Below are positions 34,323 to 43,660 of a DNA stretch of 64,000 nucleotides, piece by piece. Source of the DNA: Pseudonocardia sulfidoxydans NBRC 16205 (GTDB lineage: Bacteria > Actinomycetota > Actinomycetes > Mycobacteriales > Pseudonocardiaceae); NCBI RefSeq assembly GCF_007989085.1, contig NZ_BJVJ01000029.1, positions 1-64,000 of the forward strand, in the 5' to 3' direction. Position 1 is the stretch's first letter, and each line of letters begins with the position of its first letter. A program made the translations under genes and the position numbers. The notes below the pieces were generated by a model. The model had not been told where the DNA came from and did no database searches. It saw only the letters and a list, made by a program, of their open reading frames with translations.

Positions 34323-35283
34323 CCGCGACCCACGCGGCCCACCACTCGGCGCGCTTGGCCTCGGCGCGGTGCCGTTCCCGCTCGACCAGCCGCCCGGCGA
34401 CGAACACCACGTGGGCGTCGAGCTCACCGGCGGCGTCGGGGTGCTCGCCGAGCCGGTCGAGCAGCTCCCGGATGCGCTGTTCGGCGACGCAGGCGTCCTG
34501 GTGGTCGCCGAGGACCTCCTGCAGGTCGGCCGTCGCCGCCATGAGCCGCTTGACCTGCTTGCCCTGCGCGGTGCCGCGCAGGCTGGGCTCGACCAGCTCA
34601 CCGGTGTAGCGGACCCGCTTGCCCAGGATGCGCAGCGCGTGCAGCGTCTCGTCCTCGGGATCGGGGCCGGCCTTCCTCACCGCACTCGCGAGCTTGCGGG
34701 CCTCGGTGCGGACGAGGTCGATCAGGGCGGGCTGCTGCTGCATGGCCGACGGCGTCGGCAGCGGCAGCCGCACCGCGTCGGCGATGCGTTCCAGCAGCGC
34801 GCTGTAGCGGGGGGCGTCGAGCGCGGAGAGCATCTCGGCGCGGGCCTCGTCGTGCTCGCGCTCCAGCTCGGCGACGAGGACCTGGCCCGCCTCCTCCTCG
34901 GCGGCCGGCAGCGTCGCCACCTCACCGCGCAGCCGCAGCAGCATCACGTCGAGGTCGCGGACCGGGCCCAGCGCACCGCCCAGCCAGCCCAGCTCGCCGC
35001 GCAGCGCGTCGGCCCACTGGGCGTCGAGCAGCGGGCGGGCCGACCGCAGCGCGGCCCGCATCCGGCGCACCGAGACCCGCATCTGGTGCAGGTCCTCGAT
35101 GTCCTCGCCGCTGCGGGTCCCGGGGTCGTGCGCGATCAGGGCGCGCAGCCGGGTGTCGAGCGCGACGCGGACGTGGTGCACCGGCGAGTCGCCGGGGGCG
35201 GCGACCAGCGGGTTCTGCGTTTCGAGGACGTGGGTGACGTCGGTGCGGACCCGCGGGGCGGGACGCGTGGGAGCGGGCGACAC
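34279..35283 (-). CDS. CHAD-domain protein
   Basis: A 334-residue protein of the conserved-histidine alpha-helical domain type: HHVRVALDTRLRALIAHDPG, then DLHQMRVSVRRMRAALRSA, LGWLGGALGPVRDLDVMLLR and ETLHALRILGKRVRYTGEL, with regularly placed His and Arg. CHAD domains bind polyphosphate. No CYTH domain is attached or adjacent. I use GTG 35283 (AAGG 8 nt upstream) rather than TTG 35292. Its end overlaps the MFS gene on the other strand. Confidence 0.88.
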   Translation of the reverse strand: MSPAPTRPAPRVRTDVTHVLETQNPLVAAPGDSPVHHVRVALDTRLRALIAHDPGTRSGEDIEDLHQMRVSVRRMRAALRSARPLLDAQWADALRGELGWLGGALGPVRDLDVMLLRLRGEVATLPAAEEEAGQVLVAELEREHDEARAEMLSALDAPRYSALLERIADAVRLPLPTPSAMQQQPALIDLVRTEARKLASAVRKAGPDPEDETLHALRILGKRVRYTGELVEPSLRGTAQGKQVKRLMAATADLQEVLGDHQDACVAEQRIRELLDRLGEHPDAAGELDAHVVFVAGRLVERERHRAEAKRAEWWAAWVAVRDRAATLGRPASS

Positions 35284-35340
35284 GGGGTGCAACCTTAGGG
35301 CAGCAGGGTGACCGGACCGGACATGCCGCCGCTCACACGT

Positions 35341-36276
35341 TCAGTTGGCGTGCAGGGCCGCGTTCAACGTGATGCCCTCGCCGGTGCGCAGCAGCGCCTC
35401 GACCGCACCGGTCTGCGAGTTGCGGCGGAACAGCAGCCCGTCCTGCCCCGACAGCTCGCGCGCCGCGGTGACCGTGCCGTCGGGCAGCGACACCTTCGTG
35501 CCCGCGGTGATGTAGAGCCCGGACTCGACGACACAGTCGGCGCCCAACGAGATGCCGATGCCCGCGTTGGCGCCGATCAGGCAGCGTTCGCCGACGGAGA
35601 TGACCTGCTTGCCGCCACCGGAGAGGGTGCCCATGGTCGACGCGCCGCCGCCCAGGTCCGCGCCCTCGCCGAGGACGACGCCCGCGGAGATGCGGCCCTC
35701 GACCATCGACGCGCCCAGCGTGCCGGCGTTGTAGTTGACGAAGCCCTCGTGCATGACCGTGGTGCCCTCGGCCAGGTGCGCGCCCAGGCGCACGCGGTCG
35801 GCGTCGGCGATCCGCACCCCCGGCGGGACGATGTAGTCGACCATCCGCGGGAACTTGTCCACGCTGTACACGGTGACGGGGCCGCGGGCGCGCAGCCGGG
35901 CGCGGACCGCCTCGAAGCCCTTGGGCATGCACGGCCCGTGGTTGGTCCACACGACGTTGGCGAGCAGCCCGAACACGCCTTCGAGGTTGACCTCGTGCGG
36001 GCGCACCAGCCGCCACGACAGCAGGTGCAGCCGCAGGTAGACGTCGGCGGCGTCGACGGGCGCGTCGGCCAGCGACCCGATCGTCGTCCGCACGATCGTG
36101 ACGGTGACGCCGCGGGCGTCGTCGTCGCCAGCGGCGGGGGACAGGTCGGCGGTCGCGTCGGGGGCGTCCGCACCCAGCGCCGGGGCCGGGTACCAGACGT
36201 CGAGGACGGTCCCGTCGCTGGTGACGGTGGCCAGGCCCGTGCCGGACGCGCTCTCGGTGCGGAATGCGGTGCTCAC
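35341..36276 (-). CDS. dapD: Tetrahydrodipicolinate N-succinyltransferase DapD
   Basis: A 311-residue left-handed beta-helix acyltransferase of the actinobacterial DapD type. Hexapeptide repeats run through [37 protein letters not shown] and [19 protein letters not shown]. It transfers succinyl from succinyl-CoA to tetrahydrodipicolinate. Similar in length to the mycobacterial enzyme. GTG 36276 lies 6 nt behind TACCGT on the minus strand (36283-36288). It is divergent from dapE, so two DAP-pathway steps share one control region. Confidence 0.95.
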   Translation of the reverse strand: MSTAFRTESASGTGLATVTSDGTVLDVWYPAPALGADAPDATADLSPAAGDDDARGVTVTIVRTTIGSLADAPVDAADVYLRLHLLSWRLVRPHEVNLEGVFGLLANVVWTNHGPCMPKGFEAVRARLRARGPVTVYSVDKFPRMVDYIVPPGVRIADADRVRLGAHLAEGTTVMHEGFVNYNAGTLGASMVEGRISAGVVLGEGADLGGGASTMGTLSGGGKQVISVGERCLIGANAGIGISLGADCVVESGLYITAGTKVSLPDGTVTAARELSGQDGLLFRRNSQTGAVEALLRTGEGITLNAALHAN

Positions 36277-36282
36277 CCCCCA

Positions 36283-36328
36283 ACGGTAGCCGCTCGTCGG
36301 TGGTGCGCCCCACCCCGCCGGGTACCGT
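36283..36328. promoter_or_regulatory. Divergent -10 hexamers of dapD and dapE
   Basis: TACCGT occurs on the minus strand at 36283-36288, 6 nt before dapD, and on the plus strand at 36323-36328, 8 nt before dapE. Both spacings fit leaderless transcripts from a back-to-back promoter. Confidence 0.45.
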
Positions 36329-36336
36329 CCCTGCGC

Positions 36337-37413
36337 GTGACGACCACCGCACCCGCCCTCGACCTCACCGCCGATCCCGTCGAGCTCACGGCCGCGCTCG
36401 TCGACGTCCCGAGCGTCTCCGGCGACGAGGGCGCGCTGGCCGGCGCGATCGAGCACGCGCTGCGGACGCAGGCCCCGCACCTGGAGGTCGTCCGGTCGGG
36501 GGCGTCGGTGCTGGCGCGGACGAACCTGGGCCGGCCGCGGCGGGTGCTGCTGGCCGGGCACATCGACACCGTCCCGATCGCCGGCAACGTTCCCTCCCGC
36601 CGCGACGGCGACACGCTCTTCGGCTGCGGGACGTCGGACATGAAGGCCGGCGACGCCGTCATCGCCCACCTGGCCGTGACGCTCACCGAGCCGGCGCATG
36701 ACCTGACGGTCGTGTTCTACGACTGCGAGGAGATCGAGGCGGCCCGCAACGGGCTGGGCCGCATCGAGCGGGAGCTGCCCGAGTGGCTGCGCGCCGACCT
36801 CGCGATCCTGGGCGAACCCACCGACGGCATGGTCGAGGCCGGCTGCCAGGGCACGCTGCGGGCGGAGGTCCGCACCATGGGACGACGCGCGCACTCGGCC
36901 CGGTCCTGGCTGGGGGACAACGCGATCCACCGCGCCGGACAGGTGCTGTCCCGGCTCGCGGCCTACCGCCCGCGCCGCGTCGACATCGACGGCTGCGAGT
37001 ACCGCGAGGGCCTGCAGGCGGTGAAGGTCACCGGCGGCGTCGCGGGCAACGTCGTGCCCGACGAGGCCGTCGTCACCGTCAACTTCCGCTTCGCCCCCGA
37101 CCGCTCCGCCGACCAGGCCGTCGCCCACGTCCGGGAGGTCCTCGACGGGTTCGACGTCGAGGTCACCGATCTCTCGCCCGGTGCGCTGCCCGGGCTCGCG
37201 GCCCCCGCGGCACAGGAGTTCCTCGCCGCCACCGGGGCGACGCCGCGGGCCAAGTACGGCTGGACCGACGTCTCCCGGTTCGCCGCGCTGGGCGTCCCGG
37301 CGATCAACTACGGCCCCGGCGACCCCAACCTCGCCCACACCCGCGAGGAGCACGTCGACGTCGCGAGGATCCGTGAGGCGACCGAGGTCCTCCGTCGATT
37401 TCTCACAGGCTGA
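36337..37413 (+). CDS. dapE: Succinyl-diaminopimelate desuccinylase DapE
   Basis: A 358-residue M20 metallohydrolase. Metal-binding parts are [24 protein letters not shown] and the distal HTREEHVD; the lid domain spans about 180-290 ([20 protein letters not shown]). It frees L,L-diaminopimelate from its N-succinyl form, completing the route begun by DapD and DapC. GTG 36337 is preceded by TACCGT and no Shine-Dalgarno. Order dapD-dapE as in Rv1201c-Rv1202. Confidence 0.95.
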   Translation: MTTTAPALDLTADPVELTAALVDVPSVSGDEGALAGAIEHALRTQAPHLEVVRSGASVLARTNLGRPRRVLLAGHIDTVPIAGNVPSRRDGDTLFGCGTSDMKAGDAVIAHLAVTLTEPAHDLTVVFYDCEEIEAARNGLGRIERELPEWLRADLAILGEPTDGMVEAGCQGTLRAEVRTMGRRAHSARSWLGDNAIHRAGQVLSRLAAYRPRRVDIDGCEYREGLQAVKVTGGVAGNVVPDEAVVTVNFRFAPDRSADQAVAHVREVLDGFDVEVTDLSPGALPGLAAPAAQEFLAATGATPRAKYGWTDVSRFAALGVPAINYGPGDPNLAHTREEHVDVARIREATEVLRRFLTG

Positions 37414-37479
37414 CCCGCGTTCACCTGCCCGTCGCCACGTCGTCGATCGCGCGGGGCCGCGCGTCCGTATCGTGGTCTG

Positions 37480-38244
37480 ATGACAGCAAGTGGGGGTCGT
37501 CGACCCGAGGAGAAGCAGCGCGGCCCGGTGGTGCTGCGCCGGGAGCACCGCAACGAAGCCACCACCACCGACCAGCGACTTCTCGACTCGCGCGGCCCGT
37601 CCGACTGGGTGCACACCGACCCCTGGCGGGTGCTGCGCATCCAGGCCGAGTTCGTCGAGGGCTTCGGCGCCCTCGCCGAGGTGCCGCGCGCGGTCACCGT
37701 GTTCGGGTCGGCCCGCACCCCGCGCGACCACCCCGAGTACGAGCAGGGGATGCGACTCGGCGCGGCGTTGGCCGACAACGGTTTCGCGGTCATCACCGGC
37801 GGCGGGCCCGGGGTCATGGAGGCCGCCAACCGGGGCTGCAACGAGGCGGGCGGCTTCTCCGTCGGCCTCGGCATCGAGCTGCCGTTCGAGCAGGGCCTCA
37901 ACGACTGGGTCGACCTCGGCATCAACTTCCGCTACTTCTTCGCGCGCAAGACGATGTTCGTGAAGTACTCGCAGGCGTTCGTGTGCCTGCCGGGCGGGTT
38001 CGGCACCCTCGACGAGCTGTTCGAGGCGCTCACCCTGGTGCAGACGAAGAAGGTCACGAAGTTCCCCGTCGTCCTGCTGGGCAGGGCGTACTGGCAGGGC
38101 CTCTACGACTGGATCTCCGGGCCCGTCCTCGAGAGCGGCAAGATCGGGGAGAAGGACCTGGCGCTGCTGCACGTCACCGACGACGTCGACGATGCCGTCA
38201 AGGTGGTGCACGAGGCGTACCGGGCGTGGGAGGACGCGCACTGA
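37480..38244 (+). CDS. LOG-family Rossmann protein (TIGR00730 type), long form
   Basis: A 254-residue protein with the LOG signature [13 protein letters not shown] and [18 protein letters not shown]; the catalytic Arg/Glu of cytokinin-activating phosphoribohydrolases are present in these motifs. The N-terminal 60 residues (ending [15 protein letters not shown]) mark the long bacterial subgroup. Members hydrolyse nucleoside monophosphates between sugar and base; the natural substrate here is unknown. TATCGT ends 6 nt before the ATG. A second LOG gene overlaps its stop. Confidence 0.88.
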   Translation: MTASGGRRPEEKQRGPVVLRREHRNEATTTDQRLLDSRGPSDWVHTDPWRVLRIQAEFVEGFGALAEVPRAVTVFGSARTPRDHPEYEQGMRLGAALADNGFAVITGGGPGVMEAANRGCNEAGGFSVGLGIELPFEQGLNDWVDLGINFRYFFARKTMFVKYSQAFVCLPGGFGTLDELFEALTLVQTKKVTKFPVVLLGRAYWQGLYDWISGPVLESGKIGEKDLALLHVTDDVDDAVKVVHEAYRAWEDAH

Positions 38245-38843
38245 TGGCGGCCCCGCACCTGGAGGAACCGAGCGGCGCACGGTTCAGCGTCGCCGTCTAC
38301 TGCGCGTCGTCGCTCGCGGTCCCGGCGCACTACCTCGACCTGGCGACCGACGTCGGCAGCGGCCTCGCCGCCCGCGGCTGGGACCTGGTTTCCGGCGGCG
38401 GGCGCGTCTCGATGATGGGGGCGGTCGCCGTGGCGGCGCGGGCGGGCGGGTCGCGCACCCTCGGGGTGATCCCGCGCTCGCTCGTCGACCGGGAGGTGGC
38501 CGACACCGCGGCCGACGAGCTCGTCGTCACCGACACGATGCGCGAGCGCAAGGCGCTCATGGAGGCCCACGCGGGCGCGTTCCTGGCGTTGCCGGGCGGC
38601 ATCGGCACGTGCGAGGAGCTGTTCGAGGTCTGGACGGCCGCGACGCTCGGCATGCACGACAAGCCGGTCGTCCTGCTCGACCCGGACGGTCACTGGGACG
38701 GGCTGCTCGACTGGGTCCGCGGGCTGGTCGACCGCGGGTTCGCGAGCGGCGCCGCGGTCGAGCGGCTGATCGTCGCCACGAAGGTGACGGAGGCGCTGGA
38801 CGCCTGCGCCCCGCGTCACGACGTGACAGCATCGATGTCGTGA
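38244..38843 (+). CDS. LOG-family nucleotide phosphoribohydrolase, short form
   Basis: A 199-residue protein close to the short LOG/Rv1205 type: [33 protein letters not shown], then [20 protein letters not shown] and [19 protein letters not shown]. Rv1205 of M. tuberculosis makes cytokinins from adenylates; this gene has the same neighbours (dapE before, folP2-like after). The ATG overlaps the previous stop, so the two LOG proteins are co-translated. Two LOG paralogues of different length in a row is unusual. Confidence 0.88.
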   Translation: MAAPHLEEPSGARFSVAVYCASSLAVPAHYLDLATDVGSGLAARGWDLVSGGGRVSMMGAVAVAARAGGSRTLGVIPRSLVDREVADTAADELVVTDTMRERKALMEAHAGAFLALPGGIGTCEELFEVWTAATLGMHDKPVVLLDPDGHWDGLLDWVRGLVDRGFASGAAVERLIVATKVTEALDACAPRHDVTASMS

Positions 38844-39733
38844 CGATCGACGGTGTCCGCGACCGCTCCGTGCTGCGCTTCGGCACCCGACCGGTCGCGG
38901 GGGACCGGGCGCTGGTGATGGCCATCGTGAACCGGACCCCGGACTCGTTCTACGACCGCGGCGCCACCTTCACCGACGACGCCGCGATGGCCGCCGTCGA
39001 CCGGGCGGTCGCCGAGGGTGCCGACGTCATCGACATCGGCGGGGTCAAGGCGGGACCCGGCCCGGACGTCGACGTCGACGAGGAGGTGCGTCGCGTCGTC
39101 CCGTTCGTGGTGGCCGTCCGCGACCGCCATCCCGACGTCGTGATCAGCGTCGACACGTGGCGCGGGGAGGTCGGGCGGCTCGCCGTCGCGGAGGGCGCCG
39201 ACCTGCTCAACGACACCTGGAGCGGCGCCGACCCCGCCCTCGCCGAGGTCGCGGCCGCGACCGGCGCGGGCATCGTGTGCTCGCACACGGGCAAGGCGGT
39301 GCCGCGGCTGCGCCCGCACCGGGTGCGCTACGCCGACGTCGTCACCGACGTGATCGACGAGGTCACCGGGCAGGCGGAGCGGCTCGTCGCGATGGGTGTG
39401 CCGCGGGAGGGCATCCTGGTCGACCCGACGCACGACTTCGGCAAGAACACCTTCCACGGCCTGGCCCTGCTGCGCCGGCTCGACGAGCTGGTCGCGACGG
39501 GGTGGCCGGTGCTGATGGCGTTGTCGAACAAGGACTTCGTCGGGGAGACGCTCGGTGTCGCGGAGGTGACGGAGCGGCTGGAGGGCACGCTCGCGGCCAC
39601 CGCGCTCGCGGCGGCGGCGGGGGCGCGGATGTTCCGGGCGCACGAGGTCGCGGCGACCCGGCGCGTCGTCGAGATGGTCGCGGCGATCGCGGGGACACGG
39701 CCGCCCGCACGTACCGTGCGAGCCCTGGCATGA
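38840..39733 (+). CDS. folP2: FolP2-like dihydropteroate synthase homologue
   Basis: A 297-residue TIM-barrel protein of the pterin-binding family. The first motif is kept (MAIVNRTPDSFYDRGATF), but the canonical DIGGESTRPG loop is replaced by DIGGVKAGPGPDVDVDEE, and the DPGFGFGK motif by DPTHDFGKN. The mycobacterial FolP2 paralogue in this same gene order is reported not to act as a dihydropteroate synthase. I therefore expect a different pterin-like or sugar-linked role tied to gpgS, which overlaps its stop (ATGA). Confidence 0.85.
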   Translation: MTIDGVRDRSVLRFGTRPVAGDRALVMAIVNRTPDSFYDRGATFTDDAAMAAVDRAVAEGADVIDIGGVKAGPGPDVDVDEEVRRVVPFVVAVRDRHPDVVISVDTWRGEVGRLAVAEGADLLNDTWSGADPALAEVAAATGAGIVCSHTGKAVPRLRPHRVRYADVVTDVIDEVTGQAERLVAMGVPREGILVDPTHDFGKNTFHGLALLRRLDELVATGWPVLMALSNKDFVGETLGVAEVTERLEGTLAATALAAAAGARMFRAHEVAATRRVVEMVAAIAGTRPPARTVRALA

Positions 39734-40680
39734 GCGACGACTGGTTCTCCCGGCGCACCTGGCAGCGGCCGCCGTGGACCGTCGACGAGCTGGTCGCTGC
39801 CAAGGCCGGCCGACGGGTCTCCGTCGTTCTCCCGGCCCTCGACGAGGAGGCGACCGTCGGTGGGGTCGTCACCGCGATCGCGCCGCTGGCCCAGGGCCCG
39901 GATCCGCTGGTCGACGAGCTCGTCGTCATGGACTCGGGGTCGACGGACCGCACCGCGGCGGTCGCGGCGGCGGCGGGCGCGCGCGTCGTCGCCCGCACCG
40001 ATGTGCTCGGCGACCTGACGCCGGTCGCGGGGAAGGGCGAGGTGCTCTGGCGCTCGCTCGCCGCGACCACCGGCGACGTCCTGTGCTTCATCGACTCCGA
40101 CCTCGTCGACGTCGACCCCGCGTTCGTCCCCGCGCTGCTCGGGCCGCTGCTGGCCGAGGACGGCGTCGGGCTGGTCAAGGGCTTCTACCGACGGCCCTTG
40201 CGTCTCGAGGTCGGCGACGCCCAGGCGTTGGACCACGGCGGTGGCCGCGTTACCGAACTGGTCGCCCGGCCCCTGCTCGCGGCGCTGCGCCCGCCGCTGA
40301 CGGCCGTCGTCCAGCCTCTCGGCGGCGAGTACGCCGCCACCCGGGACCTGCTGGAGACGCTGCCCTTCGCCACCGACTACGGCGTCGAGATCGGGCTGCT
40401 CATCGACACCCTCGACGCCCAGGGCATGGACGCGATCGCGCAGGTCAACCTCGGTGTGCGCAAGCACCGCAACCGGTCGCTGCTGCAGCTCGGGGCGATG
40501 GCGCGCCAGATCACCGCGACGGCGCTGCGACGTTCGGCCGCGCACGACAGCGGCGCCCCGCTCGTGCAGTTCGTGCAGGTCGACGGGGAGTGGGTCCCAC
40601 AGCCGCGGGAGATCACCGGGATCGAACGGCCACCCATGAGGGAGGTGCGCGATGCTGCCCGTCGGGGGCCCGTGGTGTGA
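39730..40680 (+). CDS. gpgS: Glucosyl-3-phosphoglycerate synthase GpgS
   Basis: A 316-residue GT-A (GT81) glycosyltransferase. VSVVLPALDEEATVGGVV opens the nucleotide-sugar fold, FIDSDLVDVDP holds the DxD-type metal site, and GKGEVLWRSLAAT and QPLGGEYAATRDLLE match GpgS. It moves glucose from NDP-glucose to 3-phosphoglycerate, the start of methylglucose lipopolysaccharide synthesis. It overlaps folP2 by 4 bp and precedes a DivIVA-like gene, the order of Rv1207-Rv1209. Confidence 0.93.
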   Translation: MSDDWFSRRTWQRPPWTVDELVAAKAGRRVSVVLPALDEEATVGGVVTAIAPLAQGPDPLVDELVVMDSGSTDRTAAVAAAAGARVVARTDVLGDLTPVAGKGEVLWRSLAATTGDVLCFIDSDLVDVDPAFVPALLGPLLAEDGVGLVKGFYRRPLRLEVGDAQALDHGGGRVTELVARPLLAALRPPLTAVVQPLGGEYAATRDLLETLPFATDYGVEIGLLIDTLDAQGMDAIAQVNLGVRKHRNRSLLQLGAMARQITATALRRSAAHDSGAPLVQFVQVDGEWVPQPREITGIERPPMREVRDAARRGPVV

Positions 40681-40689
40681 TGCAGGACT

Positions 40690-41259
40690 ATGGGAACCGC
40701 GCTGATCTACCTGCTGGTGGTCGTCGTGGTGGCCGCTGTCGTCTACGCGCTCGCGGTCGCGGTGTTCGGTCGCGGCGAGGAGCTGCCCCCGCTGCCGGAG
40801 GGGGAGACGCCGACGCGGCTGCCCGTGGGCCGCGTCTCGGGTGCCGACGTGCGGGCGCTGCGGATCCCGCAGGCCGTCCGCGGCTACCGGATGGTCGAGG
40901 TCGACTGGGTGCTCGACCGGCTGGCCGGTGAGGTCGAACGGCTGGGCTCCGAGCGCGACGAGCTGGAGGCCCGGCTGCGCGCGGTCGAGGGCGACGAGCA
41001 GGCCCCGGCCGACACCCCGACCGGTGGGTGGGTGCGTCCCGACGGCGAGGACGCGGGACGGCACAGCCGTGCCGCCGGAACCGGGCCCGAGGCCGATGCG
41101 GAGACCGGGTCCGAGGCCGATCCCGACGCCCCGGCCGCGGCGTGGACCCCGGAACCACCGGCACCCGGGGCGGGCCGCCGGATGAACGGGCAGGCCGACG
41201 GGTCTGCCGTCGGCGCGGGCAGGCCGGGCGGCGCGCACCGCGCCCAGGAACCGACGTGA
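40690..41259 (+). CDS. Membrane-anchored DivIVA-domain protein
   Basis: A 189-residue protein. One N-terminal transmembrane helix (residues 4-26, ALIYLLVVVVVAAVVYALAV) is followed by a DivIVA-like unit (RALRIPQAVRGYRMVEVDWV, then LDRLAGEVERLGSERDELEA), a short coiled coil, and a disordered, acidic C-tail. Rv1209 has the same design and position. It may mark curved membrane or the cell pole. Confidence 0.85.
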   Translation: MGTALIYLLVVVVVAAVVYALAVAVFGRGEELPPLPEGETPTRLPVGRVSGADVRALRIPQAVRGYRMVEVDWVLDRLAGEVERLGSERDELEARLRAVEGDEQAPADTPTGGWVRPDGEDAGRHSRAAGTGPEADAETGSEADPDAPAAAWTPEPPAPGAGRRMNGQADGSAVGAGRPGGAHRAQEPT

Positions 41260-41735
41260 GCGCCGAGCTGGTCGTCGAGCTCGACGTCGCCGCCCCCGCG
41301 GAACTGGTGTGGGACACCGTCATGGACTGGCCGCGGCAGGGCGACTGGATCCTCGCCACCCGCGTCGAGGTCACCGCGGGCGACGGCCGGTCCGTCGGGT
41401 CCCGGGTGAGCGCGGTGACGGGCGTCGGGCCGCTGGGCGTCGTCGACACGATGGTCGTCACGGAGTGGACGGAGCAGCGCCCCTCGGGGCCGTTCCGGTG
41501 CGTGGTCGACCACACCGGCAAGGTCGTGCGCGGCGACGGCGTGTTCGAGGTCGTCGACCGCGGGCCCGGGCGTTGCCGCTTCCGTTGGGTCGAACGGCTC
41601 GACCTCCCGCTCGGTGCGCTGGGCCGCCTCGGCTGGCCGGTGGTGCGCCCGGCGATGCGGGCCGGCGTCGCGCACTCCATGGGGCGCATGGCCCGCGAGT
41701 GCGAGCAGCGTCACCGGTCGGGGTCGGGCGCATGA
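41256..41735 (+). CDS. SRPBCC (START-like) ligand-binding protein
   Basis: A 159-residue protein: ELDVAAPAELVWDTVMDWPR at the N-terminus, RCVVDHTGKVVRGDGVFEVV in the sheet and a C-terminal helix (RAGVAHSMGRMARECEQRH) give the polyketide-cyclase/START-like fold with a hydrophobic pocket. The GTG overlaps the previous stop and its own stop overlaps the glycosylase ATG. Ligand unknown. Confidence 0.85.
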   Translation: MSAELVVELDVAAPAELVWDTVMDWPRQGDWILATRVEVTAGDGRSVGSRVSAVTGVGPLGVVDTMVVTEWTEQRPSGPFRCVVDHTGKVVRGDGVFEVVDRGPGRCRFRWVERLDLPLGALGRLGWPVVRPAMRAGVAHSMGRMARECEQRHRSGSGA

Positions 41736-42301
41736 CGGTCCCTACCGACGAGCGGCTGCGGTGCGGATGGGCCACCTCGGCGCCCGACTACGTCGCCTAC
41801 CACGACGACGAGTGGGGCACCCCGCTGCGCGGCACCACCGCGATGTACGAGCGGCTGAGCCTCGAGGGGTTCCAGTCGGGGCTGTCGTGGCTGGTCATCC
41901 TCCGCAAGCGGGAGACGTTCCGCGCCGCGTTCGAGGGCTTCGACCCCGCCGCGGTGGCCGAGTTCGGCGACGCCGACGTCGAGCGGCTGCTCGGCGACCC
42001 GGGGATCGTCCGCAACCGGCGCAAGATCGAGGCCACGATCGCCAACGCCCGCGCGGTGCTCGACCTCGACACCCCGCTCGACGATCTGCTGTGGGGCTTC
42101 GCACCCGACGCGACGGCACGGCAGCGGCCGGCGACACTGGCCGACGTCCCCGCGACGACGCCCGAGTCGGTGGCGATGGCGAAGGAGCTCAAGCGTCGCG
42201 GGTTCCGCTTCGTGGGCCCGACGACGTGCTACGCGCTGATGCAGGCCACCGGCCTCGTCGACGACCACGTCGCGACGTGCTGGCGGGCCGCCGGGGTTTG
42301 A
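41732..42301 (+). CDS. tag: DNA-3-methyladenine glycosylase I
   Basis: A 189-residue Tag-family glycosylase. RCGWATSAPDYVAYHDDEWG opens the protein; LSLEGFQSGLSWLVILRKRE, then GIVRNRRKIEATIANARAV and GFRFVGPTTCYALMQATGLV carry the helix-hairpin-helix-like fold. The zinc-ligand Cys/His pattern (Cys near the start, HxxxC near DDHVATC at the end) is kept. It removes 3-methyladenine from alkylated DNA. Same position as Rv1210 (tagA). Confidence 0.95.
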   Translation: MTVPTDERLRCGWATSAPDYVAYHDDEWGTPLRGTTAMYERLSLEGFQSGLSWLVILRKRETFRAAFEGFDPAAVAEFGDADVERLLGDPGIVRNRRKIEATIANARAVLDLDTPLDDLLWGFAPDATARQRPATLADVPATTPESVAMAKELKRRGFRFVGPTTCYALMQATGLVDDHVATCWRAAGV

Positions 42302-42529
42302 CGACGGTCACGCGACGTCGCCGCCCGGTCGCGGACCGTCGGCGTCCACTCGCGACAGAGGTGTCCGTCGTGGTCGGGCGAGGTGCGCGGTCGGCGCGTC
42401 CAGGCGCCGTTGATCGCTCCGGTTGTGCTCCCGACGGGGCCATGGGGGAGAATGGGCCGCAGCATCCCCGCCCGTGCGCTGCTCCCCATGCGCACCGGCC
42501 CTGGACGAGAGTGACGGAGGGAGCAGGAG

Positions 42530-42697
42530 ATGGCGGCGATGAAGCCCCGGACCGGCGACGGTCCCCTCGAGGTGACCAAGGAGGGCCGGGGCATCGTGAT
42601 GCGTGTACCGCTCGAGGGCGGTGGACGTCTCGTCGTGGAGATGACCCCTGACGAGGCGGCCGATCTCGGTGAGGCTTTGAAGGCAGCGTCCGGCTGA
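42530..42697 (+). CDS. DUF3117 small conserved protein
   Basis: A 55-residue protein: MAAMKPRTGDGPLEVTKEGR, then GIVMRVPLEGGGRLVVEMTP. This matches DUF3117 (Rv1211), which is highly conserved in actinobacteria and has no known function. A GGAGG-type site (GGAGCAGGAG) lies directly upstream. Position between tag and glgM is the same as in mycobacteria. The ORF is easily missed because of its size. Confidence 0.92.
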   Translation: MAAMKPRTGDGPLEVTKEGRGIVMRVPLEGGGRLVVEMTPDEAADLGEALKAASG

Positions 42698-42749
42698 TCC
42701 CGCCGTCCCCGGTGGCTGGGTCCGCCGCCGGGGACGTGCGGAGCCCGGG

Positions 42750-42983
42750 TCAGGCCGGGGCGGCCACGGCGCCCCGCGCCGGCAGTGTCCCGGGACCGGT
42801 GTGTCCGGAGGTCGACGCGAGGGCGTCGACCTCCGTCGTGTGTGCGCCGAGCGTGACGAGCTCGATGGAGACCTCCCCGCAGGCGCACCGGCGGTAGCGA
42901 ACCCAGCCCTCCGACGTCGGGTGCGTCGACAGCACCCGCGCCTCCGTGCCCGGCCATCCACAACGCGTGCAGCGCGGTTCCAC
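42750..42983 (-). CDS. Small zinc-ribbon protein
   Basis: A 77-residue protein with a Cys4 ribbon: MEPRCTRCGWPGTEARVL, then RYRRCACGEVSIELVTL. The GTG at 42983 sits behind AGAGGAG; a longer frame from 43064 would start inside the divergent gene. The C-terminal 30 residues are low-complexity. The ribbon resembles that of transcription-associated proteins such as NrdR or Spt4, but no other domain follows. Divergent from the CGNR-type regulator (70 bp apart). Confidence 0.75.
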   Translation of the reverse strand: MEPRCTRCGWPGTEARVLSTHPTSEGWVRYRRCACGEVSIELVTLGAHTTEVDALASTSGHTGPGTLPARGAVAAPA

Positions 42984-43053
42984 GCCAACTCCTCTGTAAT
43001 ATGCGTCTTGAGTTCGTTCCTTACGACAACAGGGTAGCAGGTGTAAGAGGCCA

Positions 43054-43653
43054 GTGGACTTCATCGGTTACAAGAGTGACGCACTCGGCGCAGCCGTCGC
43101 GCTCGTGAACGCTGTGACCGCCGAACCGGACGGCGACGCCGACACCCCGCCCGAGCAGTCCGGCCGGCGGCTGCGCGACCTGCTCGTCGAGCACCGCTAC
43201 CTCGCCGCCCGCGCCCCCGCCTCCGCCGAGCCTGCCCTGCGCGCGTGGGCGCGGCGGCTGCGCACCGTCTTCGACGCGACCTCCTCCTCCGAGGGCGCAT
43301 GCTCCGCGCTCGACGTCACCGCCGTCGCCGTCAACGCCCTGCTCGCCGACGTCCAGATCGGCCCGCACCTGTCCGACCACGACGGTCAGGGATGGCACTT
43401 CCACTACGCCCCGCCCGAGGCCTCGCTCGTCGAACGGGTCCGGTCCACCACGGCCTTCGCCGTCGCGATGCTGGTGTCGGAGTACGGCGTCGACCGGCAC
43501 GGCGTGTGCGCGGCCGAGGGCTGCCGGCGCGTCTACGCCGACACCTCCCGCAACGCGGCCCGGCGCTACTGCTCACCGGCCTGCGCCAACCGCGCCGCCG
43601 TGGCCGCGCACCGGGCCCGCGCGAAGCTCAAGGCCGGCGCGGGAGAGCCGTGA
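43054..43653 (+). CDS. CGNR zinc-finger regulator (ABATE domain)
   Basis: A 199-residue protein. The N-terminal 150 residues form the ABATE/stress-induced ligand-like domain (MDFIGYKSDALGAAVALVNA, then WHFHYAPPEASLVERVRSTT). The C-terminus is a CGNR-type zinc finger: CAAEGCRRVYADTSRNAARR, then YCSPACANRAAVAAHR. The family is thought to be transcriptional regulators. The GTG at 43054 is taken, with AAGAGG upstream. A nested hairpin follows the stop. Confidence 0.9.
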   Translation: MDFIGYKSDALGAAVALVNAVTAEPDGDADTPPEQSGRRLRDLLVEHRYLAARAPASAEPALRAWARRLRTVFDATSSSEGACSALDVTAVAVNALLADVQIGPHLSDHDGQGWHFHYAPPEASLVERVRSTTAFAVAMLVSEYGVDRHGVCAAEGCRRVYADTSRNAARRYCSPACANRAAVAAHRARAKLKAGAGEP

Positions 43654-43660
43654 CACCCAC

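Noticed and set aside
35341..38280. 979-codon minus-strand frame
   Set aside because: Only its last 311 codons (from GTG 36276) are dapD; the rest is the antisense of dapE and the LOG gene.
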